Assembly (NCBI GenBank): GCA_024704765.1
Contig: JAKMXF010000055.1
Location: forward strand, 757,400 to 821,399
Length of the DNA: 64,000 bases
Direction: 5' to 3'
Origin: Oopsacas minuta
Lineage: Eukaryota; Porifera; Hexactinellida; Lyssacinosida; Leucopsacidae
Part shown: piece after piece, positions 38,886 through 50,869 of the stretch
Position numbering within the stretch: the first letter of the stretch is position 1
How the letters are laid out: the number at the start of each line of letters is the position of its first letter
The notes under the pieces: generated by a model
The model's input: the letters and a program-made list of their open reading frames with translations, nothing else
The model's database searches: none
What the model was told of the DNA's origin: nothing
Position numbers and translations under genes: made by a program

Positions 38886-39222
38886 AGCGTATCTCTGAAG
38901 TATAATGTTACGCCCCACAAGCAGTGAACAATGAAAGGACAAACTATAGAAATACTTCGATAACTGTAAAAATGAAGATAAATAACCCAACATAGAATAT
39001 ATATATATGAGTCCTTTTAGCTTATTAACTTTTACTGCCTACTTGAGAGGTGCACAACAACTAAATGCATCAAATCGTAACTCTACAAATCAAGATTATG
39101 CAAGGATCATATGATCATATAATTTGAGTATCAATTTCTACATAATTAACATTGGTAATATTTAATCTATTTTGGGATATATGGAAACTAAAATGTTATG
39201 ACATAATTGAAATTACATAGTA

Positions 39223-40147
39223 CAGCCAAGGGACAAAAGTATTCGACCACACAAATATATTGTCATAAATTGTATACTCTTTCTCGCCCCTATATATTGT
39301 GCAGTCTATATTCGTAGCTGCAATCTAGTACTTTGCATAGGATAACATATGTTTTTCAAGAGTTTCAAAAAAATTTTTGATTTACACTCTTTGAAGGTGT
39401 TGATTGTTAACAATTATTAGATAATTATTGACAATCAAAACATGTGGTAATCCAATACCTACTAAGAATCTATAATTTCTGACTTCATATTTAGATTCTA
39501 TGTAAGTGAGTTACCCCAGATTAAAATTTTAATGGGATTGAACTATTTTTGCCAAAGTCATAGAAGAATTTTAATTTGTTCCATTTGTGCCACCTTTTGC
39601 CCAAGGTGGCACAAGTGCCCGCTACTAAGAGGCTATTTTGTAATTCAAGGGTTAACATAGTTATATCATTCTAAAATATTACTTTGACTTATTCCTCCTA
39701 ACCCTAGTTGATTTCCTTGTAGTGGCGCTTTGTCCTGCTACCTGTGGCACTTCTTGCAAGAGGTGGCACAAGTGTTACAAGTGTCACAAATTGAAGTTAT
39801 TCTATAACTAGGCAAAAATTGTCCAATCCATTGAAATTTTTAATCTGGGGTAACTCGCCTACGTAGAATTCAAATATCAAGTCTGAAATTTTAGATTCTT
39901 AATAGGTTTTGAATTACCACATATTTTGACTATCAATAATTATCTAATGATTATTAATAAATAATTAACACATACAAAAAGTGTAAATCGAAAAGAATTT
40001 TTTGAAATTCCTGAAAAACATATGTTATTCTATGCAAATTACTAGATTACTGCTACGAATATGGACTACACATTACATAAGAGCGAGAAAGAGTATACAA
40101 TTTATGACAATATATTTGTGCAGTCGAATACTTTTGTCCCCTGACTG
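39223..40147. mobile_element. Foldback MITE with about 380-bp inverted arms
   Basis: The left end CAGCCAAGGGACAAAAGTAT and the inverse of the right end CAGTCAGGGGACAAAAGTAT are flanked by TA on both sides, a Tc1/mariner-type target. The similarity continues inward for about 380 bp on each side (shared blocks ATATTGTCATAAATTGTATA, GATTTACACT, GAGTTACCCCAGATTAAAA). The two arms meet in a centre of about 120 bp with repeated GTGGCACAAGTG and GTGCCAC. There is no open frame of note. A second copy of only the right half lies at 18280-18807. Confidence 0.88.
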
Positions 40148-40161
40148 TATACTCTATAATT

Positions 40162-40640
40162 TTTTGAGTAATACATAATGAGTTAACTGATATCAAACAG
40201 TTGATATCGCAGTAATCTGTTATGTGTCACTATAGTTAGAATGAATTCGAATGCTTCATTAAATTTGTCCGCTTAGTACAAATCGAATAGAGACTCGACT
40301 CTAACAAGACTGCGTTTAAACCTAAATATCAAAAGGTTATGAATATTTTACATAATATTTTTAACACCTGAACTTCCATACAGCAGGAATCTATGCCCAT
40401 GATTGCAGGAAAAAATAATTTGTTCAAGTATACTAAATTCATATGTGAACTACTGTTGATTAGATACACCAATTGCTTTTAGAAAATAAAAGTTAATAAA
40501 ATATGAATTCATTTTCAGAAACGTCCGCGTACCTATCCTTTCATCCAAATGATCCAAAAATATTTACATTCTGACCATGGGAAGTTAGTCAAATTAATGG
40601 TTGAAGTACTGCTGGTCGAATATTCAGCCACTTCACACTC
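40162..40640. repeat. Dispersed repeat family 2, copy 1
   Basis: This is the reverse complement of 63190-63668 with about 80% identity by eye. Shared blocks include AAACAGTTGATAT, GCTTAGTACAAATC, AGCAGGAAT.ATGCCCATGAT, CATATGTGAACTACTG and GGTTGAAGTACTGCTGGT. No coding frame is conserved. The class is unknown. Confidence 0.75.
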
Positions 40641-40889
40641 GCACAATAAAGATATATTAGGAATAGGAATATGAAACTATACAGAAATATACAGTCAATA
40701 TACGAATAGTTTCGAATTCGCACAAACTGTAAATATATGTCAGTTGAATGAATGAGATAAGTTTTAGGCTACACTATATCACGAATTGTATATAGAACTT
40801 CTACAAATCCATTCTGAATCCTACAATAATTTAGAATTTCTTAGATAGATTCATCGAATTATTTACTTATATATTCATCATTAAGTTTC

Positions 40890-41935
40890 TTACTAGAATT
40901 AGTAGACCTGACTTCCTATCAATAAACTTCTCAAGTATCGAGGGGCGAATCCTATTCCATAAATTTTCCAAATATTTCCGAGATGTGTAAAATTTAGAGC
41001 AGAGTTTCTCTTATCTAGCTCTGCTTGCATGATAGACCAAAGAATTTCGATGGGATGTAAATCGGGAAGTTACTTGGCCAAACACCTTTCTCTCAAAAGA
41101 CAGGTTGATGCTCTGAAAGGCATTTCTGCGTCCTTATGGCTGTATGGGTAAGGGAGGAATCTTGCATGAAAATTGTGTCAGACATCTTTCGACACATTTT
41201 CCTTTGGGTAAGTGGGCTAGTAATTATGCACTTAAAGGTAGGGGAACAACACTTCTCCAGGATATCAGTAAAATAGTATTCAGTATTCACTGAGCGTTTG
41301 GGGGATGAAGTGTAGTTCTGATAGCCCTGATCGTCTAATCATTCCCCAGACCATCATTTTCGTGGGTCTTTGACTGATTCAACTGGGGCAATGTTGTGCG
41401 GATTAATGTCCCAAACACGTTCATTCTACAAATTAGCTGGATGGAAAGCTCAAAAGGGCTTTCAATCCTAAAAGGAACACTTTTCCAATCACAAGCATTC
41501 CATGTTTTACGTTCCTGACAGAGTTCTAGCCTCTTTAGCTTCTGTTTTTCGGTCAATAACGGGTATGAGGGTCTTCAATAGGCTTCACTCCGATTGTGTC
41601 GTGAATGTGACGGAGAACTGTGTCTCTACTAACGGACATCAAACTAGAAGATATATATTTCGCAAGTTTTCGGGTTGAATTGTAGCGTTTCCCGATTGTT
41701 TTGAATCATATTTTCGAGATCTGGGAAAAGTTCATCGGACGTCAGATCGGGCCTTGTCATCAAGCAAATAACTAGCTCTATGCCTCTTAGACCATTTATG
41801 AAATGCCCGAATTGTGACTCCAAGAGTATAGGCGACTGTTTTCTGTGTTGAACCGGCTTCTATCATACCAATCGCTGGCTCACAAGCAGCAAATCTTGGT
41901 CCCCAGACATCTAGGGAATGAAATTTGTGAGGGTT
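40890..41935 (-). pseudogene. Tc1-like transposase relic
   Basis: From about 41930 downward the fragments follow Tc1 order: a degraded helix-turn-helix part; then SSLMSVSRDTVLRHIHDTIG near 41600; then a DDE block in which the frame near 41500-41340 contains FGTLIR and a shifted MVWG; then IFMQDSSLTHTAIRTQKCLS, which carries the second Asp. GVWPSNFP and a degraded DLNPIE-like motif follow near 41050. It is a pseudogene with many lesions. A terminal repeat of Tc1/mariner type, AGGGTGTCTCAAAAGTTTTT read inversely, ends at 42112 next to TA. The other end was not found. Confidence 0.75.
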
Positions 41936-42079
41936 GAGAACAAATTACGAAAATATGCACTGATTATATATTAAGAAATGAAGTATTTATTATAGCATTG
42001 GACTACTATAGAATAGTAGTAATCTGAAAATGGTCGGTCATTAAACAATATTGTTCGATATATAACTGCCTTGATTGTA

Positions 42080-42112
42080 GTACTGAGGAGGAAAAACTTT
42101 TGAGACACCCTG
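42080..42112. repeat. Tc1/mariner terminal repeat
   Basis: Read on the minus strand from 42112, CAGGGTGTCTCAAAAGTTTT is a classical Tc1/mariner-type end, followed on the plus strand by TA. It likely belongs to the Tc1-like relic just to the left. Confidence 0.6.
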
Positions 42113-42114
42113 TA

Positions 42115-42606
42115 TATATTCAAATATAATTTTCAAAAGTATCAATTACGGCAGAATTCATCTAAATATTCAGCATTAGATATCAGTAGTGACCTGTAGG
42201 GTTCCTACTACGTAGACCTTGATAATAAGTGGCTAGATGATTGTTGGGGGTTGTTAGCAACCCCCAGTGGGAACTACAAGAAGAAATGTAAATTCGCCTC
42301 TATCCTTGAAGACTAGATAACATTATAAATAGAATATCTATTAGTTGATAATTCCGTTGTTGTATGCGTTAGTCTAGTTCCATTTCTTGAAATTTAGGGG
42401 TGTCAAGGCATTGATTAATCGTAAAATTTTGGATACTAGAAATTCGATAGTGATAAATCAAAAATCACTGTTCCCAAGATGACCTTGGCGTATTGAAGTT
42501 TAAAATTTTATCAAGTAGCAGCTGATGGCGAATATATATTAGATCCCCAAGAATATAATTTCAAATCTCATCGTATCAACTCAGCATAAGGTATGTATAA
42601 AGTTGA
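42115..42606. other. Intron, no gene seen
   Basis: Nothing recognisable apart from a small hairpin near 42240 (TTGGGGGTTG, AGCAACCCCCAG). Confidence 0.35.
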
Positions 42607-42614
42607 TGGGGCAC

Positions 42615-43438
42615 CAGGGGCGGATCTAGAAGAATCTTGTGGGGGGGTATGCCGCCTACCCAACCGTCAAAATATTCAATTATTGGATTTTCTCTTTTAC
42701 TTGATCATTATCGGTCTAATCTGTTATTTTAACAAATTGTAATTATACTATAACAGCCCGTATATCTCGATTTGTAGTGTTTTAACCAAACATCAACAAA
42801 TATTTTATAGTGATGTATGTATTTTATGCGATTTTTATGTCAGGCTAATCTCCATGACTAATTTAACCAATCTTGACAAGCAGTCTAAGGTACTCCAAAA
42901 TAATTGTGTTCTTAATATAAACATTATGTGTCTGTTCATAGTTTAATATATAATGAGAATTTCTGAAAGTAGTAGCTAAATATTATTCGTAACTATTGGC
43001 GAATCCTATATACATAATATACCTTACTAGTACTAATAATATCATAAATTACGAAATTCATGCGGTGATCTCCTGAAATTGCGAAAGTGTTAATAATTTT
43101 AACCACATCTAATGGAATATCCTTATGAATATACATCAGTGTTAGACCAGTTAGTCTGTCTCCCGTCATTGTGGATCTAAAATAGGATTTAAGGATTTTC
43201 ATAGCGCTAAATGAGCCCTCCGCTAAGCAAGTTGTAATAGGCAGGGTGCAGCAATTTGCAAAATGATTTTCAATTTCGTAAATATTTGTGATAAATACTG
43301 TAATAAATGCAGAATATCTAGTGAATCAGGTAAAGGGATTACAAGGTATGTACTTTATTCACTCTATTGAGTAGCCCTAATGAAGAATTTACCAAAGCTG
43401 GTGGGGGGTATGCATACCCCCTCATAGATCTGCCACTG
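42615..43438 (-). mobile_element. Internally deleted hAT keeping the transposase C terminus
   Basis: The left end CAGGGGCGGATCTAGAAG and the inverse of the right end CAGTGGCAGATCTATGAG form terminal repeats, each followed by GGGGGTATGC. The octamer TGGGGCAC is exactly duplicated (42607-42614 and 43439-43446). At 824 bp it is far below autonomous size. On the minus strand from about 43265, LPITTCLAEGSFSAMKILKS then FRSTMTGDRLTGLTLMYIHK is the hAT dimerisation region of a ZMYM-type transposase, still open to 42993. It is a non-autonomous derivative that retains only the last part of the gene. Confidence 0.92.
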
Positions 43439-43585
43439 TGGGGCACATGACTATATTGAGACAACTTTGGAAGATGGAATCTTGCACATCCCTACGTTGT
43501 AGAGGAGAAAACTTTCCCAACATGGTTATGTGACACCTAAAATTCAACAACATTTCAAGGTGATAACAAAAATCTGCATCAATAA

Positions 43586-45873
43586 CACAGCCCTGCGAAA
43601 AAAATGTTATTTGCTGATTGTTATTGCAAAACATTTTCTAATCCACATTTTAATACTGATTTTGAATAATTTTGTAAAATATACGTATCACGTCTAGTTT
43701 TTTTGCAAAATTATTTTTAAATATTGGTATATTTATCGATGAATGCATGATACCTCTACAAGTAAAATAGTGAAAATCTACCATTTATAAATTTTTATTG
43801 ATAATATAATCTTAGTTAATAAATAATTTGAATATATTAGTCTGAATCAGGAGTAAATTTCCGTTTTTTGACATTCTAGCATGAATAACATCAATACAAT
43901 CTCTCTTGAGGCACCAGCAGTAATCAGCCATCATATGAACGTCCCACCTCCCGTGATATCGTGTTTCCATTGTTTTTATGTCTTGGTGGAATCGTTCACC
44001 TTGCTCCTCGGAAACAGCTCCAAGATTCTCTGGAAAATAGTCAATATGACTGTGAAGAAAGTGAACTTTTACACTCATATTGCAGCCGAGATTCTTGTAA
44101 GATTCAATCAACTCATTCACAAGTATTTTATAATTAGGAGATTTCGTATTTCCCAAGAAATTTTTCATGACATCTACAAATGCATTCCATGCACATTTTT
44201 CTTTGCATATCATAGAATTTGAAAAATTATCATCTCGAACATGTTGTCTTATCTGAGGACCGTCGAATATACCGGCTTTTCTTTTTTCATCACTTAGGTA
44301 GTAAAATTTCTCGGTAATATATTTGAAACAATTTCCTTCTTTATCTAATGCCCTTACAAACTGTTTCATCAATCCTAATTTTATATTAAGTGGTGGAAGC
44401 AAACTCTTGAGAGGATCCACTAGAGGCTCGTGAATAATGTTCTTATCTCCAACATTAAGATTGGTTCTAGCTGGCCAGCTCTTTCTAGAATAGTGTTCGC
44501 TCTTTGCACGACAGTCCCATAAGCATAAAAACAAGGGTATTTTGTATATCCTGATTGCTGTCCCAAAAGAATGCATATGATTTTTAAGTCACCACAGATT
44601 ACCCAATTGTGCAGGTTATAATTAATTTTATGAAGCACAATTTTCATGTTATCATATCGTTCCTTTAAACTTACTGAATGTCCAATTGGTATGGAACTAA
44701 ATTTGTTGCCATTATGAAGTAGAACACATTTCAAACTTCGTTTTGAACTATCAATAAAGAGTCTCCAATCATTAGGTACATACAGACATCCAAGAGCATT
44801 AACTAGCGGTGAAACATCATGACAAAACACAAATCCGTCTTCTATTATGAAATATTTCAAAAATTCGATCTCTCTGTCCCTATATGAGTAAAATTTTGTT
44901 TATGGGAGAAGCAAGTTTTTTTCTTTTAGCCTAGAACCTAACAACTCCGCAGATTCTTTAGGTAAATCTAAATCACGTACCAAATCATTTAATTCAGACT
45001 GATTAAATAACTGTGGAGAATTAGAACGAGATAATACACACGGAATAAAATACTCATCTTCTCTAATTAATGATTCTCAAGTTTCACAATCATCAATTTC
45101 CGAGATAACACCCAAATTAGTAAATTTTGGAACAGGTACATCAATAGAATGGGGAACGGGTCGTATTGCTGAATGTAAATTTGGATACTTGATCAATGAC
45201 TTGGTTTTAGCATTGAATCCGGAAATATTCGCCATACAAAAGTAACAATCGCTAATGTGATTTTGTGGCTCTCTCCATATCATTGGAATTCCAAAACTTA
45301 ACTCTTTCTGATTCCTTTTGTCCATTGTCTCAAATTTTCTACACAAGATCGGCACACTGTATGTGGAGCCCATGTTTTGTCTTGATCACCTAATCTCATT
45401 CCAAAATATTCTAAATATACTTTTTTAACAAATCCTGTTATTGCCGTAGTTTGTTTAGAAGTCATAAAACTCCCACAAATATAACAAAAGACGTATGGAT
45501 CATTACTGCACCTTCTCCGATAAGCCATATGATAATAAAATATCAAAATAGTAGACTATAGTACAATAAAGCTGTATATAACAAAATAAAAATAAAAATA
45601 TTATGTAGAAAAGAATGGAGTTAAAGGGACTAATTAGAAAATGCAATAAAGCACGCATCTGTTTATTTCAAAAGACAAAAAATTCACACATGTATCAAAT
45701 ATAATCATTCATTCTAGGGAAGTGTACTTAAAAAATCGACTTACATTAAAATGACATTTGAGTAAAAACGAGACGTGATAGGGGAATTCTGATGACAGAT
45801 TGAGAATCAGCATACTCAAGTTAACTAAAAACAACCCATGGATAATAATCAGCAAATTTGACGCAGGGCAGTG
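43586..45873 (-). mobile_element. CACTG-ended DNA transposon, copy 2 (CMC/Chapaev-like)
   Basis: Near-identical to 4974-7284. It runs from CACAGCCCTGCG to CGCAGGGCAGTG and is flanked by TAA on both sides (43583-43585 and 45874-45876). Compared with copy 1 it has a 24-bp deletion near 43790, a few one-base indels and rare substitutions. Its flanks are unrelated to those of copy 1, so the pair arose by transposition rather than segmental duplication. Confidence 0.78.
43812..45528 (-). pseudogene. Transposase of the CACTG-ended element, copy 2, inactivated
   Basis: Same protein as in copy 1: CYICGS and CRSC finger, IPMIWREPQNHISDCYFC, ICGDLK, LPPLNIKLGLMK, SEEQGERFHQDI. Here the C-terminal part is intact, with TRYHGRWDVHMMADYCWCLK, and ends with TAA at 43812. 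It shares with copy 1 the frameshift after the finger, the TGA after DDCET, the TAA after NLLLP and the shift before CLWDCRA. It therefore could not have encoded its own functional enzyme when the shared ancestor moved. Confidence 0.78.
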
Positions 45874-45876
45874 TAA

Positions 45877-46941
45877 TCGATTCGGTATAAATTATTAATT
45901 TTGGGCCCAAATAGACCAATATACAGCCAGATTAAAATTAAATTAGGTTCGTATATTAATAGAATAGACTTTAAGGAGATATTCATAATCAGCGTACAAT
46001 TTCCTGCAATTAGGATGAGAAAATTAATATGCTTGGAAAACAATTTATTCTTTAACAACGTAGGAATGAGCTAAATTACATTCTCAAAAGTGTTCGGAAC
46101 ATGGTCAAGCTACCCATCAAATTGCTAGAAATTTGATACTAAGTACGAATCTGGTGGTGGCAAATTTTGATCGATGAGATTTGAAAGGTAATTCCTTAGG
46201 GGATCGAATGTAAATTCGCCAACAGCCGCTTTTGAAAATTAATTTTAGAAGGTCAATACGTTAACCCTTGTTCACGAAATTAACAACAGATATATTTACA
46301 TGGTTGTTCCAGCGGAAGTTTCGAGATTTGGAACTAGACTATGTGTGTTGATCCTCAATTACTAGGCGCTCGGCCAAACAATCTGCATATCATGCGAATG
46401 TTAGGTCAATCACTCAGTCTGATTCCAGATTCGTAATTATGATCAACATTTTCCATATATGTCCCAGAATAATCAAACAAAATATTATCTATTTATCATA
46501 ACAAAATTATAGTCAAAGAACGGACCCTGATTGAAGAAAATTATTCAGTCACTGCTAAAATTTGCATACAAATAATACTGATAGCCCCTATTCTTGGGAG
46601 GTAATAAAGTAAACAGTAAGATCTAGAGTACATCTCATGTCAAATTTGCATTATGTGTACAGCAAACAGCAGCATACAGATTTCCTATTAAGGGTCTAAA
46701 TGCTAATGCTTAATATTTTCAACTCATGACACATAATGGAACTATACGATTGACACCCATTAAATATGTTGATAGATTTCGCTGAATGAAAGAGGGTTGT
46801 GAATTTTCAAACTTATTATTGAGCATTTTGATAGAAATTATAGAATCTTTTATCAGAATACGTTGATTAGGAATTTTGATGCTAGATATCCTCTGAATAA
46901 TAATGTTTTATTGTGTTAACCATCAAAAAGGGACCGGGTTG
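45877..46941. other. Intron, no gene seen
   Basis: About 1 kb without recognisable features. Confidence 0.4.

Positions 46942-47022
<81 letters not shown>
46942..47022. repeat. (ACT)27 microsatellite
   Basis: An uninterrupted run of 27 ACT triplets. The Thr-rich and Val-rich frames crossing it on either strand are products of the repeat and not genes. Confidence 0.98.
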
Positions 47023-47142
47023 GATAACTCAAATATTGATCTTACCCTGCACAGACAAAAGGATTCAGCCATGTCAAAATTTTCGAGATTATTTGTATGA
47101 AAATTTAGATACAGCTGAATTTCTGTGGGAAATCGCATGGCA

Positions 47143-47470
47143 ATCCAAACATGGGAATCCTGAAGTTCCATATAGAATCAAATGGGAATTCCAAAACCTA
47201 TAGGATAGCTAATAATATCTACTTTGAATTTTAAATGCATTCACAATTATGTAAAATGAATTACACATTTCTATGCAACCACAATATATTTTCCATTTCA
47301 TATACCTAGTAGTATATCTTGGAATCTTTTAAGATCATGTGAGAATCCTATAGGAATTCTTAAGAGTTCCCCCATGAGAATTCCCATAGGATTTCATATG
47401 GGATTTAGGAATTCCCATAGGATAACAATCATTCCCATTCTCATTCAATTCCCACGGGAACTCTGAGTCT
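47143..47470. repeat. GGGAATTCC-type degenerate palindrome cluster
   Basis: Repeated near-palindromic words such as TGGGAATTCC, CCTATAGGAATTC, AATTCCCATAGGAT and AATTCCCACGGGAAC occur in both orientations, with an unrelated AT-rich stretch inside. A related cluster is at 55925-56150. It probably represents a MITE family rich in internal palindromes. Ends unresolved. Confidence 0.55.
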
Positions 47471-49316
47471 ATTATACAGCAAGTTATAAAACGCCTTAGT
47501 CAAGAGAGTCCATGCTCTTAAAAATTTAGGACATATATTACAATATTTTATCAAATTTTAAATATTTGAAATACAAATATTTGTATAAGTAATTGCCGTA
47601 ATTGGATCTATTCATACTGAAAGAATAAATATCGAGCAAAATGCAATCAAACCAAATACAAATTTACAGAGGTTATTATGATGAACATAAAATAATATCT
47701 GAATAATTTAAGGAACACTACTAGTGTCGTGGATTTGAAGTATATGTTCAAATATATAAATCTCGCTGAAACATCTCAAATATAAAATTATCGAGGGCCA
47801 AGGGTAGGCACCAATGTGGTGTCAGGACAACTAACGCCAAGGACGAATTTAGCATTACTTTCCATAGAAATGATTTGGAAATCCAACCTGGACACATAAC
47901 ATTCTAGATAATAGGCGGAGATGGCCATGATATCGCTTCAAAAATTACAAACACGAAAAATGCATATTTGTTAGACAAAATACCGTTCTTAGCACATGCC
48001 ATTTATACTTTCTACATGTCTCCATTATAGTAGAATACATTTAGGCTACTGGAAAGCTCTAACGACCAACCTTCAAATGCTTTAAATCATAAAATTGAAT
48101 CATTAGTATCAATAGTTTACTTTCAAAATCATAATTTCAGATATTTTATAACTATTCCACGAATTTATTGGCATCATTCATATAAATATAACCATGAAGT
48201 TCATAAGGCTTGATCGAAGAACTGATGTCTAATTTATCCATTGCTCATGAAAAGAACAAATACCCTAAGGTAGATCCACATTAAACTATACTTGTTAGTA
48301 TTCACTCTGAAAATCCCGGATATCCTTTTTCACATTTAGATACATATTTTGGTATGTTTGGGAATGGTAGAAAAAACTTGGAGACCCCAGGGATTCTTAA
48401 ACCTGTACATATTTGGCCTCGCTCGAAGAACATCGAATTTTGGAATAAATTTTATATATTGAAGGAAGTATGAAGTTATGGAACTTCGAAGAATATAATA
48501 TTAGCAAAGGCTCAGCAATATACATGTTAGGTTGTCATTCCAATTACACGCACACCTCAATATCCCATATCTCACGCCCATGAATTTTAACAAACAAAAA
48601 TTTCTCAATGAATGTATAATGTTCAAAGCAGTTATAAAAATAGAAGTATTTAAAAATGTCGTAAATATTGAGAATTTGTTGATCTTCTGGATAAAGTATC
48701 GAGAATGAAGACAATGGCACAAGAAGCTTAAGTCATCACATAAACCAAGAAATAAAATTAGATGAACCATGTATAATAAAATTATGGATTTACGATATCT
48801 AGTGAAATCGAAGCAAGTAGTACTGTATATATCGAGTTGCGTAACGACCTGAAGAAATGGGCAATAAACAGCTTTCTATTTAAGTAAAATCCTAGGCACA
48901 AAGGTGATTCATAGCGGCTTATCTGACGAAGCGCTCTTGCCTATGAATATGTAGAACATGTATAAATCAGTGGTGTCAACATCGTAAATAATAACACTTT
49001 GGAATTAGTGACCAAGAAATTGTCTGAGGAAAATCTTCTTCGAAGAGAACAAATTCGAGGTTATTGCCCTTACCGCCCAAAAAAAGCCTAATATTCGAAT
49101 ACTTGGATCCAATAGTAAAATAACACAATTGGGGACATAAAATCTCCTAAAATACATAGAAGATTTATAGACATGTTTGGACATCATAAATGAGAATATT
49201 TTACTATATGTACCATCAGTAAATAGCATAATGCATTTGTGAATAGAATTTGTGATTCCTTATATAACAATAGTGGTAAAAACGATTCAAATAGAATAAT
49301 ACTTAAATATATTTAC
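47471..49316. other. Intron, no gene seen
   Basis: No supportable gene. Open frames at 48501-48770 and 49005-49229 on the minus strand lack motifs or splice context. Confidence 0.4.
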
Positions 49317-49528
49317 CTGGTAATAGATTCCTACAAATACGTCGAATTATTCGAGTGATTGGCATAAGATCAAGTTCCAAGATAAATGCATTCTGGAGGA
49401 AAAGCACATCGTCGTCAAGAACACAAGAATGTGAATAGATATCTGTGATATTAGAATCTTGTAACTCAAACACGTTGGATGGGTTAGATTGTTCCAAATT
49501 TGATTCAAAGAGAGATTCATCCAACAAG
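49317..49528 (-). CDS. HTT: Huntingtin, coding exon C
   Basis: Reading gives LLDESLFESNLEQSNP and an acidic segment, then DDDVLFLQNAFILELDLMPI and TRIIRRICRNLLPG. The end matches the start of the HTT solenoid after the disordered region, where vertebrates have PLVHCVRLLSASFLLTGG. The acceptor is AATTTCCTCTTAG and the donor is CTACCAG-like, CCAG/GTAAAT. Its phase-1 end supplies the G that joins GC of exon B, so the alignment runs straight across the 22-kb intron. Its phase-2 start accepts AG from exon D. It has no internal stops. The identity rests on the junction and position more than on the divergent acidic part. Confidence 0.78.
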
Positions 49529-50119
49529 CTAAGAGGAAATTCAGCAAATATAATAAACAATTAGAACCAAATATGAAGGATATGTGAACAATATAAGGTC
49601 ATTGTATACGAAATGTAAAAGTATACTTCACTAAATAATTTGACCTAGCCATTGACGCGAAAAGGGATTAACCAAGAGAAGAGATTTGGAGGTTGTACGC
49701 ATATTTAGAGTATATAAAAGGGTTTCACTTAATTATGTTTAAATGACTATTCAGATTTATAAACTATAAACTCATTGAAATGGGATTTTTGCTATTGGTG
49801 AGGAATACTGGAGTCCATTTAATTAAATTTAGGCTACGTTAAAGACCGTTGCCATGGCTTTGAGATAAGTTCTGGCCCGACCTTCTCGCTGGAAAAGAGA
49901 GAAAACTTCACCGTATCAGTTTGACGGCAAGTGATTTCTCAAAGCATAATAAAAATTTGGAGGAAATAAATAACAATGTATTAAAAAATCTTGGTAGGTT
50001 GAAACATTCGAAATTGCCCCTTAAAATTCAAACTAAATGGCTAAAAGAAATATAATCGTAGCATTAACCAAATTTTGCAGCTAAATATCCGAGAAAAGTG
50101 AAAATATTAATGTTATCTA
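49529..50119. other. Intron, no gene seen
   Basis: Start of the intron between exons D and C as drawn on the plus strand. Nothing recognisable. Confidence 0.35.
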
Positions 50120-50660
50120 AGCAATAGCCTACTAAAAAAAGGCCTGATCACTAGTTCGACCAAAAGTAAGAGGAAGTGGATATATTCTTGTGTGAAATTC
50201 TATGATCACCAAAATATGAAACTAGTATATTTTCATCCAAAAAATGTCTTATTGATATGCCAGAATTCCCAAAATTCATATTTGGGAAAATTTTCAAATC
50301 GAAATGACGTCACTTGTCAGCTTAACAAGCATATATATATTTTCAAAACTACTCCATCTTGAAATCATGTAGAACGGAAGTAATAATCAATGTTCAAAAT
50401 GTTAAAATGACAAATGATCTAATCTGTGTAGAAAATATATGAATATTTCACGATAAATTTCGCAAATTTCTCATTTCATGAATGTCACATGTGTTTGCGA
50501 ATATCCATTCAGAAATCGATAATCGTGGAAATTACGGTAAATCAGGATAGCCATTATATAGTATAGGCCCAACTTAAATATCCTTGTGATACATTTTTAT
50601 ATGATATCTCCTACCAATATGACATAATCATGAATATGTTGATAAATGGTCATTTTTTAA
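50120..50660. repeat. Dispersed repeat family, copy 2
   Basis: Same orientation and block order as 11348-11940, beginning AATAGCCTACTAAAAAAAGG and including CAAATGATCTAA and TATATGATATCTCCTACC. It is too diverged to define ends, and no coding frame is shared. Confidence 0.55.
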
Positions 50661-50869
50661 TTCAGCACAAAAAGAGAGATATTATATCAAGATGCATTAC
50701 AAGAGGAATGAAAAGTTTGCTGTGATATTGCAGTGTATTAAGATTTTCTTGTGTACGTGTACAACCAATATTTCAGTCGTTGTACGCGTATACACTAAAT
50801 ACTTGGCGTGTAACTCACGAATATTTTTTAGTGTATTAGAGTTTACCATAGGATATGAGTTGTTTATTT

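Noticed and set aside
46903-47171. Poly-Thr and poly-Val open frames
   Set aside because: They are translations of the (ACT)27 microsatellite on either strand.
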